Assembly (NCBI RefSeq): GCF_905220995.1
Contig: NZ_CAJNBJ010000019.1
Span: forward strand, 56,939-120,938
Source: Nitrospira defluvii
GTDB taxonomy: Bacteria > Nitrospirota > Nitrospiria > Nitrospirales > Nitrospiraceae
Direction of reading: 5' to 3'
Length of the DNA: 64,000 bases
Each line of letters starts with the position of its first letter. Position 1 is the first letter of the stretch. The position numbers and the translations under genes were made by a program. This document shows positions 34,988-43,575 of the stretch, one piece after another. Below the pieces are notes generated by a model. The model saw only the letters and a list, made by a program, of their open reading frames with translations, was not told where the DNA came from and made no database searches.

Positions 34988-35263
34988 ATGGCAAACTCTC
35001 ACAAGAGTTCGCGTGCACGAACCCATCAGAAGTCACATGCCTTGCGCATGCTGCTGACCAGCGGCGTCGTGCGATCGGCCGATGTCGATCCTCCCTCCAT
35101 GGAAATCCCGCGTTCTCAGGTCAGTCTCCCCAGCCCCTTCCCCTCAAGAAATGTGGTCCATACAAGGCTGGTCCACACGACGCAGTACAAACGCCAGCCG
35201 GGACTATTTGCTCAGTGGCAAACCACCTTTGCCGATATTCTGAAAGAGTTCGGCAAACGCTAG
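34988..35263 (+). CDS. Small hypothetical protein
   Basis: 91 residues from an ATG preceded by GAGGAC at a good distance. Very basic and Ser/Arg-rich at the N-terminus (MANSHKSSRARTHQKSHALR), with no recognised domain. The ribosome site and position 53 bases after the zinc-ribbon gene argue that it is real, but codon content is not conclusive. Confidence 0.45.
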   Translation: MANSHKSSRARTHQKSHALRMLLTSGVVRSADVDPPSMEIPRSQVSLPSPFPSRNVVHTRLVHTTQYKRQPGLFAQWQTTFADILKEFGKR

Positions 35264-35373
35264 CGGGGGAGATCATCGACTGTACCCGCTCACAACCTAC
35301 CCCGCACAACAAATCTTTCTTCGCTGAAAATCATTCACCAGAATCACTTGAGTGCGCTCCATGCTCTGGGGTA

Positions 35374-35408
35374 TGATCCCCCTTCTTCTTTCCGGAGAAG
35401 GGGGATCA
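35374..35408 (+). repeat. 13-bp perfect inverted repeat (hairpin)
   Basis: TGATCCCCCTTCT and AGAAGGGGGATCA flank a 9-base loop. No T-run follows on either strand, so it is not a standard intrinsic terminator. It lies 55 bases before tRNA-Ser(GCU) and could be a processing or transcription end signal. Confidence 0.6.
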
Positions 35409-35462
35409 GATACCAATAGTCTAGGGCAGATATCTCATACAGGGTCTCGGACAAGGGAGTGC

Positions 35463-35555
35463 GGAGAGGTGGCCGAGTGGCCGAAGGCAACGGTTTGCTA
35501 AACCGTCACAGGGCCAAAAGCCTTGTCGCGGGTTCAAATCCCGCCCTCTCCGCCA
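35463..35555 (+). tRNA. tRNA-Ser (GCU)
   Basis: 93 bases with encoded CCA. Acceptor GGAGAGG/CCTCTCC, anticodon stem ACGGT/ACCGT around TTGCTAA (anticodon GCT), a long variable arm with GGGCC...AAAAGCCTT and a T loop TTCAAAT. A class II tRNA that decodes AGC/AGU. Confidence 0.96.
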
Positions 35556-35629
35556 CGCCGAAGGTGAAGAGTTGATTTTTCTTTAGTTATCCTGTAGACA
35601 GAACCTCCTCCTCAACATCCTACCGAAAC

Positions 35630-35705
35630 GCCGAGGTAGCTCAGTTGGCAGAGCACAGCCCTGAAAAGGCTGGTGTCGACAGTTCGATTCTGTCCCTCGG
35701 CACCA
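35630..35705 (+). tRNA. tRNA-Phe (GAA)
   Basis: 76 bases with encoded CCA. GCCGAGG pairs with CCTCGGC; D arm GCTC/GAGC; anticodon stem CAGCC/GGCTG around CTGAAAA (anticodon GAA); T arm GACAG/CTGTC around TTCGATT. Every stem pairs perfectly. Confidence 0.97.
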
Positions 35706-36151
35706 TTAAACATTCAAAATGTTAGTGAAATCCAGCCTCATTCTGCCTCTTAACACAACCACAATTTCAGATTTTTTCAACCTATGCCCAAAAGCGATCG
35801 CCGTAAACTGGTGCCAGAGGCTCACAGACAGCCATGTTTTCCTCATGAACAACCCCATTTCAAGCCCCGATTCATTTTTTCAGTTACCACCCTCCCCGTC
35901 GCTCCCTTATTGCTACCCAGCGCGCGTAGCCTCCCGAGTACCCTCTGAAATTTCAGGAGGTGCTGCGATTGCCCCCGGAGGATTCGAGCGCTGAAGGATT
36001 TCAGGCACGCTGCCGGAACTTTAAGCCTTGGAGACCATGGTCATTGCGTGCAGTGAACAGCGCGCCGATCAAGGCGAGGCCGGCGGGAAAGGAAGAGTTT
36101 ATGAATGGGCGCCAGAGGGTGGACGCCAGAATTTCGAAGAGTGTGTACCTA

Positions 36152-36197
36152 TGGAGCGGGAAACGGGATTTAAATTCACGACCCTCGCCTTAAAAGG
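36152..36197 (-). pseudogene. Decayed 3' half of a tRNA-Gly(UCC) gene
   Basis: On the minus strand the segment from the anticodon loop to CCA ends in TTCCCGCTCCA and contains GGCGAGGGTCGTG and AAATCCCG, as in a bacterial tRNA-Gly. The loop reads CTTTTAA where tRNA-Gly(UCC) has CTTCCAA, and the T arm reads AATTTAAAT in place of GGTTCAAAT. All differences are C:G to T:A changes. No matching 5' half (GCGGGAA, D arm) lies upstream. A lone 3' half of a tRNA gene is what integrases that attack tRNA genes leave behind. The comparison is with remembered bacterial tRNA-Gly sequences. Confidence 0.6.
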
Positions 36198-36326
36198 ACC
36201 ATTACAGTTTCTGACTCTTTCGCGGATTCAGCAAAATGTTAGAACGGTTTCTTGCTCGTTATAAATCCACCGACACCTCTCAGGAAGTGCCAACTATGAT
36301 TAGTGATTAACATCTAGACGACCGTC

Positions 36327-36348
36327 GGCGGCCGGTCGACTGGCCGCC
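36327..36348 (-). repeat. GC-rich inverted repeat downstream of sulfite-oxidase-like gene
   Basis: GGCGGCC and GGCCGCC form a 7-bp stem with an 8-base loop, 17 bases past the stop of the minus-strand gene. It lacks a T-run. It may end the long minus-strand transcript. Confidence 0.4.
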
Positions 36349-36364
36349 TCTTCTTGAGCCGTTT

Positions 36365-37363
36365 CTAGACGGAGATGGTCACGGTAATCTCATGAAGCCC
36401 AGTCGCACCGTCTGGAGCAGAATCTTGCTCAAGTGACGTTTGGACCATTCCCGTTCCATCAGTCGCACGGACCAGCATCGTGTAACGGCCCGGTGCCGGC
36501 ACCGCCCAATCATAGCTCCAGAAGTTCCATGCATAGGGAGAACTCGGCGGCTCAAGTGTCGCTGCAGTCCAATGCTCACCATTGTCTATGCTGATCTCGA
36601 CCAGCCGGATCCCCCTTGTGCCTGCAAAGGCGAGTCCTTGTACTCTATGGTGAAGACCAGGAATGGTCGTTCCATGACCCGGCAGATCGATTCGAGACAT
36701 CGTCTTCACGCTGGCGTCGTCGGTCCAGCCCCTCTGCTGATAGTAGCCCTTATAGTCGTAATTCACGACCTCGATCTCGGTGAGCCACTGCACGCTTTTC
36801 ATCCCGTAGTGTCCGGGCACAACGACGCGGGCAGGAAACCCATGGCCCTGTGGGAGCGGCACGCCGTTCATCCTGTGCGCGATCAGCACATCCCCGGCCA
36901 TTGCTCGTTGAAATCGAATACTGTCTGAGAATCCATCGGCGGCTTTAAAGACGACATCATAGGCACTGCCGTTTGCACCAGCTTCATCCAGTAGGGCACC
37001 AAGAGAAATACCTTCCCACTTTGCCGTGCTGATGAACTCTCCGGCAACGGTATTGCCAACACACTCCAATGTGACAATGCTCGAAACTGTCGGCTTCTCG
37101 AGCAGCTGGTCATAGGTCAGTGTGATCGGTCTCTCCACGAGACCAGTGACCAAAAGCGCCCACTCGCCGATTCGAATAGTTGGTGGACTCCGATACGACG
37201 TGACGTAAAACTCCTCGTTGGGTGTGATGGACGGGGTACCTCTCGCCTGCTGAGGGCGAAGAATACGATCGAGGAGACCCGAGCACGCAGACCCTGGCCA
37301 GGCTGCCAGGAACGCCAATGCGCTTGTCGCCTTGAGAAAGCTGCGACGGGTGAGAGAGCTCAT
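36365..37363 (-). CDS. Sulfite-oxidase-like molybdopterin oxidoreductase
   Basis: 332 residues from MSSLTRRSFLKATSALAFLAA, a twin-arginine signal. The molybdenum-binding domain follows; IVTLECVGNTVAGEF provides the Cys that binds the metal, and HGFPARVVVPGHYGMKSVQWLTEIEV is the family signature. The C-terminal part (DLPGHGTTIPG, GIRLVEISIDNGEHWTAATL) matches the dimerisation domain of sulfite oxidase, so it is closer to true sulfite oxidases than to YedY. The electron acceptor is not seen; no heme domain is fused. Its ATG overlaps the stop of the beta-barrel gene (ATGA), so it was translationally coupled to a gene that is now broken by an insertion sequence, which may lower its expression. 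Confidence 0.86.
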   Translation of the reverse strand: MSSLTRRSFLKATSALAFLAAWPGSACSGLLDRILRPQQARGTPSITPNEEFYVTSYRSPPTIRIGEWALLVTGLVERPITLTYDQLLEKPTVSSIVTLECVGNTVAGEFISTAKWEGISLGALLDEAGANGSAYDVVFKAADGFSDSIRFQRAMAGDVLIAHRMNGVPLPQGHGFPARVVVPGHYGMKSVQWLTEIEVVNYDYKGYYQQRGWTDDASVKTMSRIDLPGHGTTIPGLHHRVQGLAFAGTRGIRLVEISIDNGEHWTAATLEPPSSPYAWNFWSYDWAVPAPGRYTMLVRATDGTGMVQTSLEQDSAPDGATGLHEITVTISV

Positions 37364-37471
37364 GGTCCAAAATGATAGACAATGCCGCCCATGAACCAAT
37401 TGGTCCGAAGGTCAGCCTTGAATTGATTGTCAGAGAACTCGACGGACGCACGGGCATGCTTGTACTCACTA

Positions 37472-38305
37472 GAACCTATCTCAAAATTGTTTGAGGAGCA
37501 TCGTGATGCAGGCGAGCTGCACAAAGCCGAGAAAATTGGTGGCGTAGTATTCCCAACGGATGAGGAGCCGTCGTTTCCACTGGAGCCAGGCGAAGAAGCG
37601 CTCGACGAGCCAGCGACGTTCGTATCGGCGGAGGTGGCGTCCATCCTGAGTCTTGAGTTTCCGAGTGGAGCGATGCGGCGCGATCATGTTGACGCCGTCT
37701 TGCTGGAGCTCCTCATCGAGGCCATCGCTGTCATAGGCCCGGTCTCCGATGAGATGTTCCGGCTTGGCCTCCAGCATGTAGAAGTCGAAACTGAGTTGGA
37801 CCAGGGTGACTTCATGATGATTGGCGGCATGCGTACTGACCGAGAGCGGAAGTCCATGGCGATCCACAATCGCGAGAATCTTCACGCCCTTGCCGCGTTT
37901 CGTGAGCCCGACGGCCTCGCCGCCACCCTTGGCCGCTGCAAACGTGGCATCAATGAAACTCTCCCGTTCGTCGAGCACTCCTTCGTCGCGCAGCGTGTTC
38001 GCCAACTGGGTCAGCACCGCGCGCAAGACCTCTTGTTGACACCACTGTTGGAATCGACGATGGACGGTTTTGTAATTCGGATAGCACTGCGGCAGGAAGT
38101 GCCACTGGGCCCCGGTATTCAGAATCCAGAGGACGGCGTCCAAGACCGCTCGGGTCGGCACCGGTTTGCGTCCAGGACGGTTATCGGGAATGTGCTCTTC
38201 GGGGAAATGGGCACGAATCCTCTCCCATTGGTCATCACGCAGACGGAGCATGTCCGGACTTATACGGCTGGAAATTCAGGCCGTCAACTATTTTGAGATA
38301 GGTTC
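37472..38305 (-). mobile_element. IS5-family insertion sequence (IS427-like group), 834 bp
   Basis: Terminal inverted repeats begin GAACCTATCTCAAAAT on both ends (16 identical bases, then partial identity). The element is flanked by TA on each side (37470-37471 and 38306-38307), the 2-bp duplication usual for this group. It contains one transposase gene that fills nearly the whole length; its stop codon lies inside the left repeat. Position and intact ends suggest an active or recently active copy. Confidence 0.93.
37481..38251 (-). CDS. IS5-family transposase
   Basis: 256 residues, intact. The DDE triad can be seen in SFIDATFAAAKGG (first Asp), HLIGDRAYDSDGL (second Asp) and RRWLVERFFAWLQWKRRL (Glu within the Y/R-x3-E-x6-K-like signature). 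The N-terminal RLRDDQWERIRAHFP and RPGRKPVPTRAVLDAVLWILNTGAQWHFLP match the DUF4096/IS5 helix-turn-helix part. It cuts and joins the element ends. A single frame without a frameshift suggests it needs no programmed slippage. Confidence 0.94.
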   Translation of the reverse strand: MLRLRDDQWERIRAHFPEEHIPDNRPGRKPVPTRAVLDAVLWILNTGAQWHFLPQCYPNYKTVHRRFQQWCQQEVLRAVLTQLANTLRDEGVLDERESFIDATFAAAKGGGEAVGLTKRGKGVKILAIVDRHGLPLSVSTHAANHHEVTLVQLSFDFYMLEAKPEHLIGDRAYDSDGLDEELQQDGVNMIAPHRSTRKLKTQDGRHLRRYERRWLVERFFAWLQWKRRLLIRWEYYATNFLGFVQLACITMLLKQF

Positions 38306-38869
38306 TAAAGAGCGCGAGATGCTCGGTCAGAAACATTTTCACTCCGACGAACACGTTGAACACCGGGTAATATACGGACTCTGCGTGGGGTGCCGTACGC
38401 AGCAGGGAATTTCCCAGGCCAGCTCCACCCCCCATATACGGTTGGAGATGTTGCCCCGGATAGCGCGCGATGACATTCATAACCATATTATTTGAAGTCA
38501 GCCCGACGCGCGGAGTCATCCCGTTCTGCTGCGTCGCACCCAGGATCGGCGCGGTGGCCGTGATACTTTGCCGTTCAATATTGGCGTCGCTGTGAGAGAA
38601 ATCAAACTCCAGGCCAATCCAGTTCCAGGCATCGGAGAAGAAGTATCCCGCCTTGACCCCGTAAGCCGATTGGTTACGCAGGTTCAGATCGTTCGACGTC
38701 ACTCCGCTAAAGCTACCCGTCCCACGAATGTTGGCCAGGTCTTGCGGAACCTGCAGCCCACCCTGAGCAGCAAGGTACCACTCGGCTCGACTTGAGTCCC
38801 ACCACACGAGCATCCAAACACACAAGACAAGCACCTTGGCAAGCATGGGCCGATAGCTCATGAGATCCC

Positions 38870-39388
38870 TCATAAATGCTCCTGCAACAGCGATTGAATC
38901 AGCCGTTCGGTATCTTGATATCCACCTTCCCCGATCCGCACGTACCGAACGATGCCTTGCTTGTCGATGAGATATAGCGCCGGCCAGTAGTGATTTCTAT
39001 ACCGGTTCCAGGTCGAGTAGTCGTTGTCAATCGTGACTGCGTAGCGAATGTCATGTTCAGCCACATACTGTCGGACCTTATCAATGTCGCGCTCATAGGC
39101 AAACTCTGGAGAGTGGACGCCGATCACGACCAACCCGTGCTCGGCATATTTTTTGTGCCAGTCCTTCACGTGCGGTTCGACGTTCCGGCAGTTGTAACAG
39201 CCGAACGTCCAGAACTCGACTATAACGACCTTGCCCTTCAGGTCCATCAGTTTCAGAGGTAGGCTATTCAGCCACATTTCATTCATGATATCTGGCGCCT
39301 TCATGCCAACATCCCCTTGGGCGGTCGCCCATGGGGCAGAGATGCTGAGCAGAAGAACCCCGATTATCGTCATGACCCTCAGAATCAT
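38870..39388 (-). CDS. TlpA-like exported thioredoxin-fold protein
   Basis: 172 residues from MILRVMTIIGVLLLSISAPW, with AGAGAGG upstream; the signal peptide is cut near TAQ. VVIVEFWTFGCYNCRNVEPHVK has the redox pair Cys-Tyr-Asn-Cys, and YWPALYLIDKQG has the cis-Pro. The AhpC/TSA-type layout and the long insertion before the cis-Pro match TlpA/ResA-type or DipZ C-terminal domains, which act in the periplasm on cytochrome or other disulfides. It overlaps the start of the beta-barrel gene. An in-frame extension upstream to 39586 is not needed. Confidence 0.87.
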   Translation of the reverse strand: MILRVMTIIGVLLLSISAPWATAQGDVGMKAPDIMNEMWLNSLPLKLMDLKGKVVIVEFWTFGCYNCRNVEPHVKDWHKKYAEHGLVVIGVHSPEFAYERDIDKVRQYVAEHDIRYAVTIDNDYSTWNRYRNHYWPALYLIDKQGIVRYVRIGEGGYQDTERLIQSLLQEHL

Positions 39389-39683
39389 GGTCAACCTCTC
39401 TTTGGGGTCGAGGTTAACGGTGTTGTGACGTTGGTCGCTGTCGGAGAGCCGCAGGGACAAGACCGCGATTGCTTCCTTGCTCAAGCTCGGCCTCTTCGCC
39501 ACTTCACAGTGGTCCGACTGGGAGCGTTCTTGGTCGTGAGCAAACATCAGCCGCTCCTGAAGCAATGAGCTGAACCGACCAGGCACGGCATGTCACCTTC
39601 AGGCGTCGTGGCAACTGCGCATGCAACATCATGGGCGTTGTGCGAATGGCGGATGTATGCATTGCAAGCGAGCCATGCGAACC

Positions 39684-41273
39684 CTAGCTTTTTCGCGTCC
39701 AAGCAAACCACTTCGTGAGGATGTTCTTTTGCCCGTTCGTAAAGTGTGCTTTGCGCCAGAGGTTTATCACCTTCTTGTTAACCTCTGCCTGCGTGGGATA
39801 GGGATGAATCGTCCCGGCAATCGTCTTGGCACCGGCCCCGGCTTTCATCACTACGGAGAACTCATTGATCATGTCACCGGCATGGCAAGCTACAATGGTG
39901 GCACCGAGGATCTTGTCGGTACCCTTCTGAATATGCACACGAGCAAAGCCTTCGTCTTCGCCATCGAGTATCGCCCGGTCCACTTCAGTGAGGGGGTAGG
40001 TGTAGGTCTCGACTTCGAGGCCCTTGGCCCTGGCATCCGCTTCATACATTCCCACGTGCGCGACTTCCGGCTCCGTGTAGGTGCACCAGGGCATGACCAA
40101 CGAATCCGCACTCGCATAGGCGAATCCGAACGGGTGAGGGAACAGCGCGTTCTGGATGAGGATCTGTGCCATGGCATCAGCGGCGTGAGTGAACTTGTAC
40201 TTGGAGCAGATATCGCCCGCTGCATAGATTCTGGGATTCGTCGTCTGGAGTCGGTCGTTCACCATCACGCCGTTTCTGTCGTACTTGACATCGGCGGTTT
40301 CCAATCCAAGCCCCTGGACGTTCGGCGTGCGACCGATACCCAGGAGAATTTCGTCGACGGTGATGTCATAGTATTGGCCGTGCGAGTCGACGGTCAGCCG
40401 CTTACCACTATCCATTTTGCTGAGCTTCAGTTCCTTGCCACAACAGAGAAGCTTCACCCCATCGCGGACCATCTTCTGCTCAACGATCGCCGCTGCGTCT
40501 CGATCCTCATTCGGCATAAGGCCATGCTGTGCCTCGATAAGAAATACCTGGCTGCCGAACCGGGCAAACGCTTGTGCCAGCTCGCACCCAATCGGTCCCG
40601 CCCCGATGACCCCAATACGTTGCGGCAATTCAGTCAGCGAGAACACTGTTTCGTTGGTGAGGTAGCCGACCTCAGCTAATCCTGGCGTGAACGGAACCGC
40701 GGCTCTGGCCCCTGTACAAATCGCTGCCTTGGCGAATCTCAAGGTGCGGTTGCCGGCCTGTCCTTCGACCTGAATTGTGTCGCCATCGGTAAACCGTGCG
40801 TTACCGATGTACACGTCAACGCCCAACTTCGTGTACCGGTGGACCGAGTCCGTGTGACTGATTCGCGCCCGCAACTTCCGCATACGGGTCATCGCGCCGC
40901 CAAAGTCGTATTTCACGCCCGGAGGGATGTGAAGCCCAAATTCTCCTGCATTGCGCAGGTCGGCCCAGGCGCGCGCCGCTCGGAGGATCCCCTTAGACGG
41001 CACACAGCCGACGTTCAAGCAGTCACCTCCCATGAGATGCCGCTCTATCAAGGCCACTTTGGCCCCCACCCCGGCCGCAATCACGGCTGTGACGAGGCCA
41101 GCCGTCCCGGCCCCGATTACAATAATATTGTAGCGATCCCTGGACTCAGGATTGATCCAACTCGATGGGTGTACATTGTCGACGAGTTTCTGGTTATGCT
41201 CGTCTTGCGGAAAAACCACCCCGTACTCAGGCTGGGGCATCGAATCCATCCTCTCGGTCGGATGTGTAATCAT
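39684..41273 (-). CDS. Mercuric-reductase-like FAD disulfide oxidoreductase
   Basis: 529 residues from MITHPTERMDSMPQ with AAGGAG nine bases upstream. The flavin fold is IIVIGAGTAGLVTAVIAAGVG, the redox-active disulfide is GGDCLNVGCVPSKG, the NAD(P) fold is IGVIGAGPIGCELAQAF and the second FAD contact is IYAAGDICSKYKFTHAADAM. The C-terminal interface has CHAGDMINEFSVVMKAG and IHPYPTQAEVNKKV, with His-Pro-Tyr-Pro-Thr as in this class. It lacks the HMA domain and the C-terminal Cys pair of MerA, so mercury reduction is unlikely. Neighbouring TVP38 and respiratory genes suggest electron transfer to a quinone or thiol. Confidence 0.87.
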   Translation of the reverse strand: MITHPTERMDSMPQPEYGVVFPQDEHNQKLVDNVHPSSWINPESRDRYNIIVIGAGTAGLVTAVIAAGVGAKVALIERHLMGGDCLNVGCVPSKGILRAARAWADLRNAGEFGLHIPPGVKYDFGGAMTRMRKLRARISHTDSVHRYTKLGVDVYIGNARFTDGDTIQVEGQAGNRTLRFAKAAICTGARAAVPFTPGLAEVGYLTNETVFSLTELPQRIGVIGAGPIGCELAQAFARFGSQVFLIEAQHGLMPNEDRDAAAIVEQKMVRDGVKLLCCGKELKLSKMDSGKRLTVDSHGQYYDITVDEILLGIGRTPNVQGLGLETADVKYDRNGVMVNDRLQTTNPRIYAAGDICSKYKFTHAADAMAQILIQNALFPHPFGFAYASADSLVMPWCTYTEPEVAHVGMYEADARAKGLEVETYTYPLTEVDRAILDGEDEGFARVHIQKGTDKILGATIVACHAGDMINEFSVVMKAGAGAKTIAGTIHPYPTQAEVNKKVINLWRKAHFTNGQKNILTKWFAWTRKS

Positions 41274-41299
41274 AGGAGGTCGCTCCTTCGCATCAGCAA

Positions 41300-42046
41300 T
41301 CAATGGCCATCCTGTTTGTTTACGGAGAGCTTCTTGTAAACAATGGGGACGAGGGCAAGAAGCCCTAGGAGGATGAACGCAGCAAGCACGCTGGGCGAGG
41401 CAATCTCCTTGAGCGAGTTGATAGTACCCAGTTGTCGTCCAGCGTACGCGTATACGAAGGAGCCGGGGATAATCCCGATGGCCGTGGCCATGATGTACGT
41501 CCCCACGCGTACATGCGTCAGCCCCGACACCAGATTCACAACAAAGAAGGGGAACAACGGAATCAGGCGCAGGGTCATGAGATAGCTGAGAGCATTCTTG
41601 GCGAATCCTTCCTGGAAGGGGCTAAGCCATTTCCCGAATTTCTGTTCGACGGCATCACGCAGGAGATACCGAGCGACGAGAAACGACAGAGTCGCGCCGG
41701 TTGTCGCGCCAAGGTTGACGAAGAGCGTTCCGAAAATGCTGCCGAACAAGAATCCTCCGGCCAGCGTCAGGATGACCGCGCCAGGCAGCGACAGGCCCGT
41801 GACCGTTGCATACGACACAATAAAGAGCGCCACGGCGGTGGCATAGTTGGCCCCCGTGAAGGCGAGCAAACGATCACGATTCTCCTTCAATGCGCCGAGG
41901 GATAGTGCGCGCCCCACGTCGAAATAGAAGAACGCCGTGATGCCAAGAGCGAGGACGAGCAAGACGATCAGCTTTCCCGGGGCTCTCGCTTGGGCAGGCA
42001 TTGCGGGAGGGGCAGCAACCTCCTCTATCATCTCGTGGTGTAGCAT
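41300..42046 (-). CDS. TVP38/TMEM64 family membrane protein (DedA-like)
   Basis: About 248 residues; of two tandem ATG codons the second has AAGGAG at the better distance. About six membrane spans. The VTT core is visible: GLSLPGAVILTLAGGFLFGSIFG, LGATTGATLSFLVARYLLRD, and RLIPLFPFFVVNLVSGLTHVRVGTYIMATAIGIIPGSFVYAYAG. These proteins are scramblase-like or transporters of unknown substrate. It ends 26 bases before the flavoprotein start, a pair that is common in bacterial genomes. A paralogue lies at 54301-55089. Confidence 0.88.
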   Translation of the reverse strand: MLHHEMIEEVAAPPAMPAQARAPGKLIVLLVLALGITAFFYFDVGRALSLGALKENRDRLLAFTGANYATAVALFIVSYATVTGLSLPGAVILTLAGGFLFGSIFGTLFVNLGATTGATLSFLVARYLLRDAVEQKFGKWLSPFQEGFAKNALSYLMTLRLIPLFPFFVVNLVSGLTHVRVGTYIMATAIGIIPGSFVYAYAGRQLGTINSLKEIASPSVLAAFILLGLLALVPIVYKKLSVNKQDGH

Positions 42047-42266
42047 CATGACTCCTTTCTGATCCATCACCGTGGAAGATTGTGCTTGTTACAGCTATGC
42101 ACTGAGTCGGTCAGGAGAGCCGATTCTTACAGGGGGGTTCTCGCTTAGCCTGACAGCCCCAAGTGATGTGGCCGCGTCGGCCGCACAGCCGGCTATCCAC
42201 CATGGGCGATTGTGTAGAGCAGGTGGACGCTCTCAGGCGAGGCGGCGCAGTGACACATCGCTCCTG

Positions 42267-43466
42267 CTACTTGGTAATCGCAATCGCCGGTGTCGGGTAC
42301 TTCGTCAGATCCGTCACCGTCATCTGGAAGAGATTCGACAGAACCGCAAAGGCTTCTTGATTCCAGCTCGGTACCATGCCCTGACTCACAGGATATTTCC
42401 GGACCGAGTAATACCGACCGTCGAACGGCACGGAGAATTCATAATCGCCGGGCTTCGAGTCGGACTCCTCGATCTCGAGCGTACGAGCCGGGTTCCGCAC
42501 GACCGTCTTCGTTCTGACATCGGGGGACACCATCAGCTCCTGCTCCTCCTCGATGCTCCGAGCCACGAAGCCAATGATCGCGTTCATGCTGCGGAGCAAG
42601 ATCGAGCCGTGCAACGGATAGTCGCCGCCCGGGTTGCCCGGCCGGATATCGACCAGGATGGAGTCGAGCGGCGCCCGTTGGGCTTCCTCATGCAGGTGCC
42701 GCCGTTCCTCGTTCGACAATCGGGCCGGGTCGTAATTTGCGATCACCAGCCTACCGACGGCCTTGCGGCGAACCGTGTGGACTTTTCCCTCGTCGTCGCC
42801 TTCCCAACGGAATCCCTTCTCCAGTGCCGCGACGACTTCGTCTGGATTCGGCGGACGATTCGTGCGGACCGTGTGACTCTCCTCGAACAGAATCGGACCG
42901 ACAAAGAGTTGGCGCTCCGCGTCCAACCCGGCCAGATGCAGCAGCCTCCGGCGAAACTCTCTGTAGCCCTCTCCCTGGGACGGCGCATTAAACAACACGA
43001 GAGGGCCGCGCTCGTCATCGAACGCAATGCCGCGCGCCATCAGGCGCAGCACCATATTGATGTCGTAGCCCTGCCGAACCAGAAACTCGAACTTATCCTC
43101 GTCGAGCGGCCGCAACACACGCTTCGTAAATTCCTCGCCGGTGATCGGCACAATCGTGATGGTCGGATTCTCCGCGACGCTCGCGCTGTACTCAAGATTG
43201 ACCGCCCGCTCGGCCGCTTCCGGCGCGCGTCCCAATCCTCCGGAGATCCCGGCGCTGGTTCGAAAGTCGAACGTGGCCGCGACGCTGGACACCGCAGTGA
43301 AATGCACCGGCCGGTGGTACCGGGCCCGAGCAATGTTCAAGAGGAGCAGATCCGCTTCGACATAACTCACCGTCCGGTCGTACTCGATCACCGCCCGATG
43401 CATGGCGATGGGCGAGAGACATCCGGAGAGGATGATGAACATCAAACTACGTAATAGGCTGTTCAA
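42267..43466 (-). CDS. Lipoprotein of unknown function
   Basis: About 399 residues if started at TTG (MNSLLRSLMFIILSGC), which gives a full lipobox signal; an ATG at 43442 is shorter but leaves a poor signal, so the start is uncertain. The mature part opens MHRAVIEYDRTVSYVEADLLLLNIARARYHRPVHFTAV. Strings such as NLEYSASVAENPTITIVPITGEEF and KVHTVRRKAVGRLVIANYDP have no named family that I recognise. The second half contains HGSILLRSMNAIIGFVARSIEEEQELM. A GC-rich gene between the molybdoprotein and the TVP38 gene; it might be an outer-membrane partner of one of them. Confidence 0.68.
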   Translation of the reverse strand: MNSLLRSLMFIILSGCLSPIAMHRAVIEYDRTVSYVEADLLLLNIARARYHRPVHFTAVSSVAATFDFRTSAGISGGLGRAPEAAERAVNLEYSASVAENPTITIVPITGEEFTKRVLRPLDEDKFEFLVRQGYDINMVLRLMARGIAFDDERGPLVLFNAPSQGEGYREFRRRLLHLAGLDAERQLFVGPILFEESHTVRTNRPPNPDEVVAALEKGFRWEGDDEGKVHTVRRKAVGRLVIANYDPARLSNEERRHLHEEAQRAPLDSILVDIRPGNPGGDYPLHGSILLRSMNAIIGFVARSIEEEQELMVSPDVRTKTVVRNPARTLEIEESDSKPGDYEFSVPFDGRYYSVRKYPVSQGMVPSWNQEAFAVLSNLFQMTVTDLTKYPTPAIAITK

Positions 43467-43575
43467 ACAGGTTGTCCAGCAAGGCACGAGCGACTGAGGA
43501 CCCGAGGCGTACGCTTGTATGTACGTCGCCGGGTGCGAAGGAGCGGGAACGAAGCTGGAAACCTGTTTCAACATC

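Larger units (their letters stand above)
35706..36364. other. Gene-poor region with tRNA-Gly remnant
   Basis: About 660 bases with no supportable protein gene. Base composition is patchy, AT-rich just after tRNA-Phe. It contains the decayed tRNA-Gly 3' half and an inverted repeat near 36327-36348, both listed apart. Probably the scar of a lost mobile element. Confidence 0.5.
37360..38873 (-). pseudogene. Outer-membrane beta-barrel gene split by an insertion sequence
   Basis: The 5' part (38873-38306) encodes a signal peptide (LVLCVWMLVWWDSSRA/EWYL) and an outer-membrane barrel of the OmpA/Rickettsia 17-kDa-like type (YFFSDAWNWIGLEFDFSHSD, LQPYMGGGAGLG, NVFVGVKMFLTEHLALF). The 3' part (37471-37360) encodes SEYKHARASVEFSDNQF and the typical final strand ending YHFGP. 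Removing the IS and one TA gives LALF-SEYKHARA in frame, about 225 residues in all. The gene is otherwise intact, so the insertion is recent. The start overlaps the upstream TlpA-like stop and the end overlaps the downstream oxidase start. Confidence 0.9.

Noticed and set aside
36152..36226. Intact tRNA-Lys (loop CTTTTAA)
   Set aside because: The loop would read UUU, but no 5' acceptor or D arm pairs with the 3' half, the T stem does not close and the 3' end matches tRNA-Gly. It is a decayed tRNA-Gly remnant.
35960..36264. Protein-like reading frames ending in RDLNSRPSP or METGF-like strings
   Set aside because: These strings are the known false translation of the reverse strand of tRNA genes, here of the tRNA-Gly remnant.
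39621..40679. Plus-strand open frame of 352 codons
   Set aside because: Antisense of the flavin disulfide reductase, whose motifs are unmistakable.
39684..41273. Mercuric reductase (merA)
   Set aside because: No HMA domain, no C-terminal Cys pair and no mer genes nearby; kept as a mercuric-reductase-like flavoprotein only.
42072..43454. Plus-strand open frame of 460 codons
   Set aside because: Antisense of the lipoprotein gene, His/Arg-rich and without a ribosome site. The minus frame has a lipobox signal and fits the co-directional cluster.
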